A stretch of 64,000 bases of DNA, from NCBI GenBank assembly GCA_932521025.1, contig OW051473.1, positions 930,001-994,000 on the forward strand, read 5' to 3'. The position numbers and the translations under genes are program-made. The notes under the pieces were generated by a model, which saw nothing but the letters and a program-made list of their open reading frames with translations, ran no database searches and was not told the DNA's origin. Origin of the DNA: Oscheius onirici (taxonomy: Eukaryota; Nematoda; Chromadorea; Rhabditida; Rhabditidae). This document shows positions 1-11,703 of the stretch, in pieces (position 1 is the stretch's first letter; every line of letters begins with the position of its first letter).

Positions 1-806
1 TACTGAATGAAATCGTAGAAATTGTACTGTTTCAAACTGCAGAAAAACGACTACTTGAAAGTAATGCTCCCAATCAAGTTGACAGCTGATTGGCAGTAAT
101 TAGACACGTTCACCCGGCCCTTGTCTCCACCCATCAGTGAAAAAACCAGGTGGAAAAGCAGCTGTAACATTTTGACTTTATGAATTATAGATTCGAAACA
201 CGTCAAAGTTTACACTATGGTTTGGACTTCCCTGATGGAGCGATTCATGAATACTTCACTTTTCTCACATCCGCTGCTCAGATCTTTTGAAACTCCTATT
301 CTGGGAAAACTTCGTTGCTTGGAAGCATTAAACTGTTTATAATTTTTCGAAAAAATTTATTCTTTCATATATCAAAAGATTGGTTAAAATAGGGGATTTG
401 TAGTAGAGGTTGATTTTTGTATTAACCCACATTTTTTATTAGTTAGGACTGAGGCACGTTTAGTCAGTCCTAAACGAGCAAGTTATCAAGTAAAGTGGCT
501 CTCTTGACGGAGCCAAGTTTCTCATCCTTAGTTAGTTTTTTTTAGATTAGCTTCGTTACTTATATGTCTCACACAACTTGACCAGTAAACAAGGGTCGAA
601 TACTCAAATCTTCGTCTGATTAAAATGAGCTCTAATCAGCTTCGTAAATGCAAGGTCATTTGCAGACAATCGGTGAGTTTGAAGTTCAAAGAGAAACCCG
701 CAATAATAAGCATTGGACCTAGACGTTTCTTCTAGACATTAGGGTGAAAAAAATATGATTCCGCAAAAGAGAATGCAAACGTTTTCAAAAGAAGTTTTTT
801 CAAAAA

Positions 807-924
807 GCTTACGACACCCGGGATTCCCAAGCCGTCTCCGATCCAAGTACTAACCGGGCCCAACGTTGCTTGACTTGCCAGATCGGACGGGATGGCGTAC
901 TTTCAACGTGGTGTGGCCGTAAGC
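807..924 (-). rRNA. 5S ribosomal RNA, copy 1
   Basis: A 118-nt 5S rRNA gene. The minus strand starts GCTTACGGCC and ends GGTGTCGTAAGC, so the two ends pair as the terminal helix, and a T-run follows at once (pol III terminator). The interior carries the usual nematode 5S blocks, for example CCCGTCCGATCTGGCAAGTC and TTGGATCGGAGACGG, the internal promoter region. It is divergent from an SL2-type spliced leader gene that starts 138 bp away. It looks intact. Confidence 0.97.
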
Positions 925-1062
925 GAATACTGTCTATTCCCCATGCTTGATATTGTCTGTTTGCATTTCTCTGGCCTCTCCGCTGATAGAGATAGCATGG
1001 GCACCGCCGTACGGTAGCAACAGTCGGTGGAGTAAACAACCTAGCAGGCGCAAAACATCTTC

Positions 1063-1170
1063 GGTTTTTACCCAGCGTATCAAGGTACTAAGGGATTCTG
1101 ACCATAGCCAGACTATGTGTCAATGACCAAACTTTTTGGATCAGCCTTCTCGGGGTCTACCGGGAAGGCA
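1063..1170 (+). ncRNA. SL2-type spliced leader RNA, copy 1
   Basis: The RNA begins with a 22-nt leader, GGTTTTTACCCAGCGTATCA plus AG, directly followed by the splice donor GTACTAAGG. C. elegans SL2 has the same opening and length, differing mainly in the middle. An Sm-site-like AACTTTTTGG lies at 1130-1139, followed by a GC-rich hairpin at about 1144-1169 (GCCTTCTCGG paired with CCGGGAAGGC). Total length of about 108 nt fits SL2 RNAs, which donate the leader to downstream genes in operons. A near-identical copy sits at 29620-29727 with the same spacing to a 5S gene. The exact 3' end is estimated. Confidence 0.9.
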
Positions 1171-4100
1171 ACCTGTTGGAAACGAAAAGTTCTTCAGAGA
1201 AATTTTTCTCACCTTTTTTTCAAAGTTACAAGCATAATTCTTAAGCTATTAACTATTTGCCCACTGTTTACTTTGTCTTCTCATTGTTATTCACACTTTT
1301 GAAGCGTCAGGTGTTTTTTTTTCTCAGCCGACCAGATGCCAAAGCTGTCATAGCGAGGCGACGAAATGAGACGGCGAGTAAAGGGAGAGTGAGACTGAAA
1401 CTAAATCCGACAGCTCGAGATAAGAAATCTTTCTCTTTAGGGTAAACCGAGCAGTAAATGTCCTTTTAAATGAGGAAGATCAAATGATGCGGAATGAGAA
1501 ACATTTCCGAAGGAACGGGCCGTCGAGTTCTAATACATTTACTTGTCAAAACGCTTTCCCCAGCTGGACAGACGTGAGTGGGGAAGACGGAATCGTTTGT
1601 GTGGGTTGGATGGAGAAGGAAATGGAGATGAAAGCCACGGGCCCACGATTAGTCGAAGAACTATGTCAATCTCCACTTCCTACAGCTGACATTGGCCAGT
1701 TTGAGTGATTGTTCTGAACAAAAGCAAAAGAAAAGAGTTGAACGGCGAAAAGGAGACGTCATTCCTTAAAGTGAGCGAAGGGAGGACGCACTTGACTTGT
1801 CTGGTTGTGCGAACGCCTCAAAATTAGCTGGCAATTAGAAGAAACGACGCTGATGACTGGGGATCACCTGCTACTCGAATGAGTTTTTGAGACGAGAAAG
1901 ACTGAGACAAAGTGAACGTGAATCACAGCCAGGTGCTCTATTAAGTGAGATAACTCAATAAATTGAAGTCGAGAGATAATTGGATAGTTAATTAAATTGT
2001 CTTGAACCAAGTCGGCTGAGAAAATACCGTATGATGTGCTCTTCTTAAGCTTTTGTATTCTAGTCACACTGCATTTCTAAAATATTCGCAGTAGTAAAAG
2101 CCGGTGAAAGTAAAAATTTGGAATTGATAACATAGAGTCTGTTGCACCCGCAACAAAATATTGGTACGAGATCTTTAATAAATCAACTGTATGGCTCAGT
2201 CGTAGGCAGATAATTTGAAGAAACTCTGCTCCTCTGAAAGTGGCTAAAGTGCGCTTGGAGTGTGTTGGATATCTAAGTTTCATAATGTAGTTGCGTCTGA
2301 GAGGTGTGACAAAAAAGATTGTTTTGTAAGAGCTTTAGTTCTGTCGAAAAGAGAACAATGAAGCTAAACACATTTCATTGCTGAGCCGTTATTAAAGTGA
2401 CGGACTCGGAGAAAGATCCCCTAGACACTATAATTTTCAGTCCAACCATTTGAGCTGGATAGTCGTAAAAGAAATGGAGGGCTACAAATTGGCATTTAAC
2501 GACTGTCTAAGAGTAGTCATTTGAAAGAAACATCATTCAGCCGCGATTAAGGACTAGAAATGAGCTGGTAAGACAACCGGGGAAGAGAGTATAGAAACAG
2601 AAAAAGTCCACTTTGCTTGATAGTGAAGCAACTGTGACAATTCATTGAGCCAACTTTTCGCATTGGATTCTTTGACATTTTTTGTGCTTTCATATATAGG
2701 ACAGTGTTACTGGAGTGCGCTCGTCGACTAAAAGTCAAATTTTTGGCTTTCTGGTTACTGCTATCCTTTTTTCGGGAATCAAGAGTTTAGGGCGGGTCTC
2801 CGACCACGGAGCACAAAGATTAAAGTAAATTTGAGATGACAAGGCCGTGACGACGACGGCTGTTCCCGCACCTGCTCTGACCACAGGAAAAATTGAGTGG
2901 GTGTGTATTTGAAGGACAACAAAGGATGAAACATGAGCGCATTGAAGATTTTGGGGTAATCTTAATCTGTCCGCCTAATTGAGATAAAAAGACACGGGGC
3001 TTGAAGATCTCAGATCTTGACCAGCCACTATTCGTCTTTGTTCCACGGTTGCCTCCCGACTCACCTCGTCTGTAAAACGCGTTTTCCTGGGCATCATTCC
3101 TTGTCACAGTCGATGAGCTGCCGTTAGTTTCTTCGTAAGACACTATCGGCGTAGAGAAAGATTAATGCAGAAAGGAGATGAGCGACACTAGATCAGGTCA
3201 TCTTGGGTAATTGAATGTCACGTCAAGATATAGAGCGTTTTACTATTACAATGGAGCTTTTTGTCTGAAAAAGATAACAAGGGGAAGGACAATTGCCCAA
3301 ACCATTAAAACAGTTGAATGTTTGACTTTGGCTTCTACCGTTTTAGAGCAAGTAGAAAGGTTCGAAAACGGTACGGATCAGGTTAAAAAGCTTGGCGTTA
3401 CGATGCCGTCAGTCTCTCCTTCCTTTTAGTTCAAATCTGTTGCCTTGCTGCTAGTTTGTTATTTGACCTGGTATACCTGTAAACCACGGTATTTTCTTCT
3501 GGATACATGAACGATCAAGAAGCACGTCTGAAAAATATACACTTTTATAAGTGCATCTTCTCTTTACGAAACTTTTAACAGTAACAAAGTGACAAGCCTA
3601 AACAACGCGGTTTCAACTCCGGAATGGCATTTAGTGAATGTTAAAAAAAAAAGTGGCACGCCAACCGTCGTCGTCTTGCCGAAAGAATCGTGCCGATGAA
3701 GAAGAATCTCAACCTTACCTATTCTTCATTGGAATTCTTCTATACGGCTGCGATGTCTCCAGTATCCAAACTGGTGACCTGAAGAAACTAGCAGCAGTAC
3801 CACGACTGCAGGAAAGAGCTTTGTTTCTCTCGACCGAAGAAGGAATGAGAACTTGAGAGGGACGATTGAGCTTCCAACCATCCTAGCCTGGCTAAGGGAT
3901 AAAAATTGATTCTGGCTGAAACCTGACTGTGGGCTCCAAAGATGCAGCGTCTGTGCCGCCTCCGAGAGACTCGGGAGAGCCTCGGTAATGTGGAATCGAG
4001 CCATAGGTGACAGATAACCTTATTTCAGAATCGTTTTCAATATCGTCAATGAAAGAGTATGTCACCCTCCTTTCAGTTCGAACCTGTTGCCTTCCTGCTA

Positions 4101-4564
4101 GCTTGATAGGTGTCGCTGTCGAGATGACTCCGCAATACCATCAATTTTGTTCAACAGTTTTATCCATTCCTTTTGTCTGATTCCCCACGAAATAATTTAT
4201 TCTTGTCTCACAACAAATAAACTTTTTCAGACCGGATAGAAAGAAGGAATCAGTGGCTAAGAAACAATGCTTTTTACAAATCTACTATAAAACTTGGTAA
4301 TAATATTCTCAGAGAAAAAGCTTTTTCCAAACATGACAGGCGGCTAAGCGGGACCAGTAGATTGAAGACCGTAAGAATAATGAGAAAAAGACAGTGGGAA
4401 TTTCCATATGTGTACAAGTGTGACTACTACTGAAGGAATTCTAAACTACCATTGCAAAAAAACGAACTTTTTTTTTTTGAGTTTTTCTTACTTTTTAAAT
4501 TTTTTTGGGGGGATGAGACTTCTAAGTCTCGTGAATGAGCTCATTCTGGTTGTGAGCCTAGAGC

Positions 4565-5023
4565 CTAGTTGAAGTGGTAGACGACCATCTCGACCTCGTC
4601 GGCTCCCTGTTCCTCTGCCTGCTCTGGATCTTCCGGAGCGGGATCCTCTGGAACTTGTTCCTGTGGCTGAGGAGAGTAGGTAGGCGACTCATCATCAACC
4701 GAGTCCTCGTCGGAAGAGTCTGATTCGGGTCCAGGAGAGTCAGCAGGTGATCCTTCCTCCGGTGTGTAATGAGGAGAGGCCATAGAGACTGTGCTGGAAG
4801 AGTCGTCAGTATCCATGTCTTGGACATCATTTTGATGGGGAGGACGTTCTTCGAGAGCAACTTCAGCCTGCTCCTCGCCCTCGACTTCTTCGTCTTGTCT
4901 CTCAGGCGCATTTCTCTGTCTGGATGGACGTCCAGGACGATTCCTGGGACCAAGGTCACGGAACGGATCCATTATAAACAAGAATTGTAGATGAGCATCT
5001 TCATCTTGATTGGGGAGCATGTC
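4565..5023 (-). CDS. Acidic, Pro/Ser-rich disordered protein (152 aa)
   Basis: Single-exon reading frame of 152 codons. I chose the ATG at 5023 because it sits two bases after TTAAATGTTTTAG, a plausible trans-splice acceptor; a second ATG (MDPFRDLGPRN) lies 19 codons further in. The protein is dominated by Glu, Asp, Pro and Ser, with runs such as SDSSDEDSVDDE and SPTYSPQPQEQ, so it is probably disordered. An overlapping open frame at 4558-4959 is a compositional shadow. No domain is recognisable. Together with its two upstream neighbours on the same strand it may form a small cluster of nuclear-type genes. Function unknown. Confidence 0.5.
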   Translation of the reverse strand, partial: DMLPNQDEDAHLQFLFIMDPFRDLGPRNRPGRPSRQRNAPERQDEEVEGEEQAEVALEERPPHQNDVQDMDTDDSSSTVSMASPHYTPEEGSPADSPGPESDSSDEDSVDDESPTYSPQPQEQVPEDPAPEDPEQAEEQGADEVEMVVYHFN

Positions 5024-5342
5024 TAAAACATTTAAGTAGAACGCGTGGAATAGGCAGAACGAACTCTGAGGCAAACTTTTCAATTTGTGTAAAGAGCTTC
5101 AATCTTACCGTCTCAACAAGAAGAGCAAACGATTTCTGCACATTAGGTTGAAAGAGAAGTTAATTCTTAAATCTACTCGGTAAAACTCATGATTCTTCAT
5201 TTTTAAAAGTAAGTGTGAAAACGACATCAGCTCAAAAAGTAGTAAACATTCTGTGTGGGAAAATGCATGAACGAAATGACTATGAAAACAGATTTCCTTT
5301 TGGTTTGTTACACATTTCCGGATGAGGCTTGAAAAGACAAAA

Positions 5343-5946
5343 TTACATGTTTGGATACTGAAAACACATAGGGCTACGAGGAGGGTTATTCAATAAGTAC
5401 TGAACATCATCGTCGGCCAGTCGTTCAGCTTCAGCGTCCGGCTGTAGAGGAGGTTCCGGTCCGAGCCTCTCAGCATTTGCTTCCTGATGGACCGTCAGTG
5501 GCTGTCCTGGATTGGGATTGACACGAACTGTCTGGGGATCGGAATGTAAATGCAGGGGCGGTTGCTGCACATATGATGACGGAAGCTGTCCCGGAGAAGG
5601 AGCGCTATTTGAAGAAGACGGTCCTGGATGTTGTGGCCACAGATTCTGCATATGAAAAGAGAAAAAAGACGGCGGTAGAGGAGGATGGTTTGAGGCGTTG
5701 ATGTTTGATGGAAACGAAAAATCTGGAGCAGGAGCAGCGTAAATGTTCCTTGCATCTACAAAAAGACGGTTAGGAAAATTCCTTTTCTTGACTAAAAGAT
5801 AACACTCTTGGCTCTTCACAGAATAGAGTTCGTTTGCCTCAGAGAACGAAAAAAGCAAGAAGAAAAAACTCACTTCGGCCTCTATGCGGGGCATCTAAAT
5901 CTCTGCCAAGAAACTGGTGACGGCGAATCAATCTGAAAACTGTCAT
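5343..5946 (-). CDS. Pro-rich protein, two exons (161 aa)
   Basis: Exons 5946-5874 and 5755-5343, joined in phase 1 across a 118-bp intron (donor GTGAGT, acceptor TTTTTGTAG), give 161 residues. The N-terminal 25 residues are basic (MTVFRLIRRHQF). The rest is rich in Pro, Gln and Ser (PSSSNSAPSPGQLPSS), followed by an acidic ADDDVQYLLNN segment and the end CFQYPNM. No known domain is visible. It lies between two other acidic or Pro-rich minus-strand genes. The start codon is uncertain, since no clear trans-splice acceptor precedes it. Confidence 0.5.
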
Positions 5947-6302
5947 TTTGTTTGGAATTGGGATTTGAAAGCATTCAATAAAGACAATGGCCAAGGTAGA
6001 ACGGGGTTGGGGGTTCAAGCGACTACACTGCATATTTTCGTTGTGAGATGCTACAGGCTAGCTTACTTTGGTAGGAAGATTTGAAAGAGATAGCTCTGCT
6101 GCAGGGAAAAGAGACGCTTAAAAATCATTGCAGGAGAGGACGCGGGTGCCGAGCCTTTCTTGAATAAAGCGCAATTGTTCGCGAGTCTATTTGGAACATT
6201 CTCTATTTTTGTCGCATATATGAATGGCGAAATTTGCACGCGCCTCCCTCCCCCCTTAGGTTTTGTTCAACTTTTATGCGATTTCATTGCTCGTAACTAA
6301 AA
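5947..6302. other. Intergenic, no feature seen
   Basis: Spacer between the end of the F-box-like gene and the start of the Pro-rich gene on the minus strand. I see no exon, RNA or repeat. The 319-bp spacer at 5024-5342 is likewise empty apart from a donor-like GGTAAGATTG on the minus strand near 5111, which could belong to a leader exon of the acidic gene. Confidence 0.4.
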
Positions 6303-8370
6303 CTAGAAAATATTATGAAAACAATTCACCCACCCGAGCATGCTGTTCCTGCTGGCCGCATGATTACGTTCAGTGAGGTCGGCGTGGAAATCCTCGGTCT
6401 CGTAGTTTCTTGGTCTTGAGACGCCGAGAATGTCAGGAGGAAGTAGCTTCATGTTGTCCTTCAAGCCTTGGATGGAGCAGATGGTCATCTTCTGGCCAAG
6501 GAAGAATGCCAAGAGAACGGACTGGTCCGGATCGGTAGCCTTTTCGTTGCAGAAGATCCATGCCTGGTTTGCTGTATCGGGCTGCGCCCACTTGATGGGC
6601 AGGATCTCGTTCACGGCACTTTTATAATAATAACGCGACCACAAGGCGTCTCCGGGAATCTTCGTGTCTGCACCGATGATCTTCAGGGCCTCAGCGGGAT
6701 CGATGACCGGGTCCGCCAGTCCGAGCTGATAGAACTTGATGATTCTCTTTCCCTCGACCCACTCCTGAAAAGTTTCACTTTCAATAGTATTTCTGTCTCT
6801 CTATCAATCTGTCTACCTCTCTATCCAATGAATGAACCAACCTTGAGAAGGGGAACTATACACTTGGGGTCGAGGTTCTCTCGGTGTTTGGCAACCAGTG
6901 TGTGGAATTGATTTTTCTCCAACTGCCACTGGTTGATAGACAGACTGGTTCCTAATATCAAGTGCTTTAGCTGCAAATATTTTATATCATGGTTGTATTC
7001 ACAAACTTACCACTTTGGCTTGACGACGGCTCGTCAACAGCTCCACGTTGGTCGTGGTATTGGTGCAGATGTGCAGCTTCGTGGCATTGCAAGACTGAAA
7101 AAGTGAAAATGGAGGCTTTTTAAATCAAAAAATACCTCCGCCAACTTTGTGATAGTTTCCGGAGGGAGGTCGAACGTAGACACTCCAGTTCCCCAACTTA
7201 TCGGATTAATTACGATTTTCCCAATCTCGGCGTGGTTCCTCTTCAGGGCAGCGGTGATCGTGGCGATTGTCTCCTCGTTGAGATCTCCCTGAAAATGTAT
7301 TTCTCACTAATGAAATAAGAAAACTCACAGTGAGCGCAATGTACGGGGCCACCACCTTGTATCTGTCTGCAGAGATTTCATCGAGGGAACGATGAGTTTC
7401 CTTCTGAGGCGAGACCATGACCTCAATACGGCCCTAAAAATTTTTTTGGTGAAAAATTCTTTAAAAAACATACGTCTTTGTAGAGCACTCCAGCGGCATG
7501 GATAGTTTTCCAGTATTTTTCAATCTTGAACAAATGGTCTATGCCACGGCATGTCAAGTTCATTTGAAGACGCATCGGGTGAGAGCACTAAAACTTGTAG
7601 AAAGTCAGAAAGCACAAAGATGGTAATTACCTTCTCCAGAACCCTGCGGATATTTTGCTGTGGGATATACTTGAAGAGATCGAGGGGCTCTTGCTGAAAG
7701 TGAAAAGTTAGTAGCATAAAAGTATAGCAAGGTCCACAATTTACTATTGTTCAGGACAGTTTAGGTGAAACCTCGGTTTTAGGAATCATTTTTATTAACT
7801 ACATTTTCTGAAAATCACAATCTTCCGAGATTAGTATGAATAGATGGTTTTTTGGCAAAATTCTAAGTACTTTTACTGGTTTCTTATGCAGTTCGCATTG
7901 GAGAAATGACTCACTTTGCTAATGTCATCCTCCTCCTTGACTCTCTTTCTCCTTGGCTCCAAGTCACTGCCGCCGGGCAAATCCTCCTCATCCGTTAGCT
8001 CTCGAGGCGGTACAATGACTTCTTCGACGAGAAGGTCGTCAATGTTTATGAGCTCGTCTCGCGGCGGGTCGTCGTCCGGCAGGAATTCGGGAGTCCGAAG
8101 GCGTCTTCGCATTCCAGGATTGTAGTCGGTGATGGGTTCGAAAAAACCAGCTTCGGAATTATGACGGGCTACTGCCTCGCTCATCGCAACACGAGTGACT
8201 CGAGGAGGTGGCCCATCGCCTCGAAGGTACGCACGCAGGCGAATTCTCTCCGATCTTCTTCTTTCGAAAACTGTTTCCGGTCTCTCCACTCCATGGTCCG
8301 GCTCCTCAGGATGTTCCGGAGCAAAGGGAGGTGGATCTTCATCGACTTCCATTCTTTCTTCGTTATCCAT
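6303..8370 (-). CDS. F-box-like protein with acidic N-terminus (521 aa)
   Basis: Eight exons: 8370-7915, 7693-7631, 7587-7474, 7433-7329, 7288-7136, 7094-7011, 6970-6842, 6764-6303. Each intron is short and the exons are whole codons, giving 521 residues. Residues 1-150 are acidic and Arg/Glu-rich (MDNEERMEVDEDPPPF) and end in a basic KRKRV-like patch. Next comes EPLDLFKYIPQQNIRRVLEK, followed by a Leu-rich stretch with KYWKTI, which resembles a degenerate nematode F-box. The C-terminal 300 residues look folded but I cannot assign them. F-box proteins usually recruit substrates to SCF ubiquitin ligases; that role is inferred from the weak F-box only. It ends 356 bp before the next gene on the same strand. 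Confidence 0.8.
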
Positions 8371-9154
8371 GCTAAAAAAATACTTTCATTAATAAAGCTT
8401 AGAAACAAAGAAGATTTGTTGCAAAAGATTTACAAAAACTACTTGGCAATACTTTGGTATTTGTAGACAATTGTCGAGCTCAAAAGCTAGTGTTTTATCG
8501 ATCGACCTCAGCTAAAAGTCAATTATACAACGAACAATGAAAAAGAGACTATGGAAAATGTGCCTACGAAAGGGAATGGGGAAATCTACTAGCTGTACGA
8601 GGCCCAGCCCAGCGACGGCGGTCAGCGGGGCGACTGCGGCCCGGGCAAAATCGATAAAGCTAGCCAACGGTCTAGCGAGCGGTCATGTGAAATGAAAACT
8701 GCGAGAAAAAGAAATCAGCTGAGATCGATTCATTCACTGCGTTTCAGGGACAAGAAAAGGGCGTTTTTGATTGGAATAGAGAAAAATATGGCTAAAATAA
8801 TGATTATCTGCAGCTGACTTTTTGAATATCTTGACGCAAAAAAAGATAAGATGTTCGGTTCGTTAATCTTATCGAAGGCTTGTCACAACTTGTGTAGCAC
8901 AGTAGATAACTGCTGGAGAATGGAGATATAATGGGCAAAAATCGCAAGTATGCTCAGTAAATATAGTACTAAAAACAGCGAGATCGGTTTATGAGAAGAA
9001 TTAAATCTTAATGACGACATTTTCGCTATTTTTGTGAAAAACCCAGTCAAAAACCAAGGAGGACAACCGTTATATAAGATGAAGGGTCGCTGATTATGTG
9101 GCAGTAGATGGTCGGCTGCCGCCACTCTGCGTCTCTGACCGTGTTCACTTTTCT

Positions 9155-9220
9155 CTGTCTGGCAAGCAACCGTTGGTATTAGATTGTCTGTCTGGCAAGC
9201 AGTCGTTGGTATTAAGTTGC
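9155..9220. repeat. 33-bp direct tandem duplication
   Basis: Two adjacent copies (9155-9187 and 9188-9220) start CTGTCTGGCAAGCA and continue CGTTGGTATTA, with only a few differences. It lies in a gene-poor stretch. Confidence 0.8.
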
Positions 9221-10879
9221 GCAATCCACTTGCTGCGCTCTTTAGGGGTCACAGTATCAGATATAATGTCAAGACAGTTGCAGTAAACAAGGTACAACAA
9301 AGTGCCCAACAGAGTAAATCTATAGCAATGCAGGGGAGTGTATCTTAACCACTCAGATTTCGGTGCTTCAAAAAACCTCAAGTTTCAAGCTATTTACAGC
9401 TTTACAACTGTTCAGCATCCCAATATTACGGTAACGCTAAACGTGAGCTTCAGACGCTTCAGCTTTAATCACACACCATGACTTTAAAATCGCTTTTAAG
9501 CTTGTTCAATGTGGAATCAAGCCCCTATTTACAATTTTTCGAAACTTGCGTTTACAGAGTTTCGGTGCTTGGCGTGGACTTGCAAAAACGCCGTGGCATG
9601 CTGAATCTCTTCGCGGTTGTGAAACTACTTAAAGCTTGACAAGTTGAGAAACAGGCTAGTCTGGCCTGGGCTAACTACTTACTGCGCAGCCTGCGTCGTA
9701 CCTTCCGCGAACGTTCGCAAAGTGCACTTGCTCTCGTGACGCAGTGCCAGCTCGCGCAAACCGTCTACCGAGCATCGCGGGTTCGACTCCACGCCACCGT
9801 TTTTCACTTTGCCCGTGCCAAGGCCACACACAGACTCAAAGACACGGCTCAACTTTAAAAGAATAGTTAGCTATACATCGGTTGTTAGTGTGATATTTTG
9901 ATGCGTAATTGAATACCAAAGTCAATACAAAACAAAAGATACTTGCTTCCAAAAAGGTGGCCACTCCGCCCCGCCGATTTTGGAGCGCTCAATTCGAACC
10001 TTCTAACTCAAAGGGAATACAAATTTGGATAACACTTAAAAATGATACTATACTGTTCGGGTATATAATGAACTCTGAAGATGTGGAGCTCAGATTTTTC
10101 TGCTACCGTAATTATGGACCACCCAGTAGTTGTAGTGTTTGTAGAGCTCGCTAAACACTGAAAAAGTATGAAAACCATTTGTTGTAATAGGAAACCGATT
10201 TGGGAGGAAAATTCTTGTGAGAACGTGAGACGACTCGGAAGCGATTATTACTATCTGTCATTTCCGTTTGACACGACAGCTGAAGTCACCGGAAATCATA
10301 GCAAAATACTTACCGCAAAGTTGGGCGAGCGTATCTATTAAATACGGCACGAAATCTCTTTAATACCCAGCGAAAAATCATCCCAACGCTCTGAAAATCA
10401 AAAGACGGCTTGAACAACAATGGAGAAATCGTAGAATTTGAGAGCGAGTGTCATAACGCTATCTGTTTGAGTAACATTCATACTAGATTCTGTTGCTAGG
10501 TAACGAGTGTCAGGGTGGCATTTCTGTCAAAAAAAGAGCTCGCAATTATAAATGCCGTGTGAGTGCGCTTCCGAGTAGAGAATTTACGAAAGCAACTGTT
10601 TTTGAAAGAAGCCGTAGAGTTTTTACTAGATCTTTTTTCTCGTGCCCAGCTTGACTCGCGTGGGATCAACTGGAGAACTAAAAAGGAATAATACGTTACT
10701 ATATTTTTAGTTCAAAGGAAAACTGACGGGAATATAACTAGAGATGAAATGGAGGGAGAAAAACTACGAAGTAGCTAGGGCGAGCATGCTTTTCTATTAA
10801 ATACGTTCGATTAGTCATGGTTTCAATGTAATCGTAGGGGAGACACAAAATATAAACTATCTAAAGCGCAACGGTATCG

Positions 10880-10948
10880 GTCGTGGACACTGGATGTTTG
10901 TTTGTTTGCTTGTTGGTCCATGCCACGAGCTTCATCGCGACAAGTCAG
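10880..10948 (-). repeat. Dispersed repeat family A, inverted copy
   Basis: On the minus strand it reads ACTTGTCGCGATGAAG and then CAAGCAAACAAACAAAC. This matches the plus-strand copies at 18490-18650 and 37960-38115 over the block 'ACTTGTCG-GA-GAA' followed by a CAAA-rich tail. Confidence 0.6.
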
Positions 10949-11228
10949 AAATTGTCAGGATCAGAGTCACTTTTGAACTTGGAGTGGTGCAAAGTTAGTT
11001 GAGCGAAGATAGGTTTTGTCAAAGATCGAGTCAACGAGCGGCAAAAACCGTCGTAGACGGCTGGTCTTCACTAAACTACAGGGAGAGAGTACCACGTAAC
11101 CAAGTTGGCACTGGAGATATGAATACATCTCAGGAGATTGAGGATGATCGGACGTAATGAGGGTGAGGACTGATTGGGGGCTCACTCCGCCAACTACCAG
11201 GTTATACAGTTTTTACGCTTTATTTGCA

Positions 11229-11703
11229 TCAAACAGAAGGACGACGATGATCGAAAAGAATTGTGGCATTTGTAATCTTCAATTCGTCGTCAATCTTTTT
11301 CATCTGGGTGTCCATCCTAACTGGCATGCTTTCTTCCGACTTCAGTGTATTGTCCTTATAAAACTGAAACTCGGAGAAGATACGAGCATTCTCCATGTTT
11401 CCCCAGCTCACGTTGTGAACCTTGATAAAAAGACCCTTTCTGTTTCCTTCAGAATAAGAACTTCTGAAGAAATCGGACAGCTCTGCAGAATCTGTATATT
11501 GAAAGCAAAATTCGCTTACTCTCTCCGTCGAAATAAATGGTATCGTAGCCGACAGCACCATCGGGAGCAAACGCCGTGCTCACGATAGTGTCAAACTTTT
11601 CTTCCACATACAATTTCGCGATTCTGTCAAAGATTGGCTGGAAGGTGGATGGCTCGTAGCCGAACGCAAGGACGGTGGCGAAAAGAAGAACGAGGAGGGT
11701 CAT
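11229..11703 (-). CDS. Small secreted protein, possibly NTF2/SnoaL-like (145 aa)
   Basis: Exons 11703-11520 and 11482-11229 are joined across a 37-bp intron (GTAAGC...CTGCAG, phase 1), giving 145 residues. The N-terminus MTLLVLLFATVLAFGYEP is a typical signal peptide. The mature part reads as alternating helix and strand (FQPIFDRIAKLYVEEKFDTI, then AVGYDTIYFDGEKLSDFF, then SEFQFYKDNT). This is the pattern of secreted NTF2/SnoaL-like proteins common in nematodes; that is inference from pattern only. An in-frame ATG 8 codons upstream (11727) is possible, but the start used here places the hydrophobic core at the N-terminus. It is isolated in a gene-poor region. Confidence 0.7.

Larger units (their letters stand above)
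8371..11228. other. Gene-poor stretch with repeats
   Basis: No convincing exon chain was found. It contains a 33-bp tandem duplication at 9155-9220 (CTGTCTGGCAAGCA units), a tRNA-B-box-like repeat fragment near 9770-9850 and an inverted copy of a dispersed repeat at about 10880-10948. Short open frames here lack splice context and look random. Confidence 0.4.

Noticed and set aside
9700-9850. Possible tRNA gene near GGGTTCGACTCC
   Set aside because: Only the B-box-like part is present and no cloverleaf can be drawn; treated as a repeat fragment.
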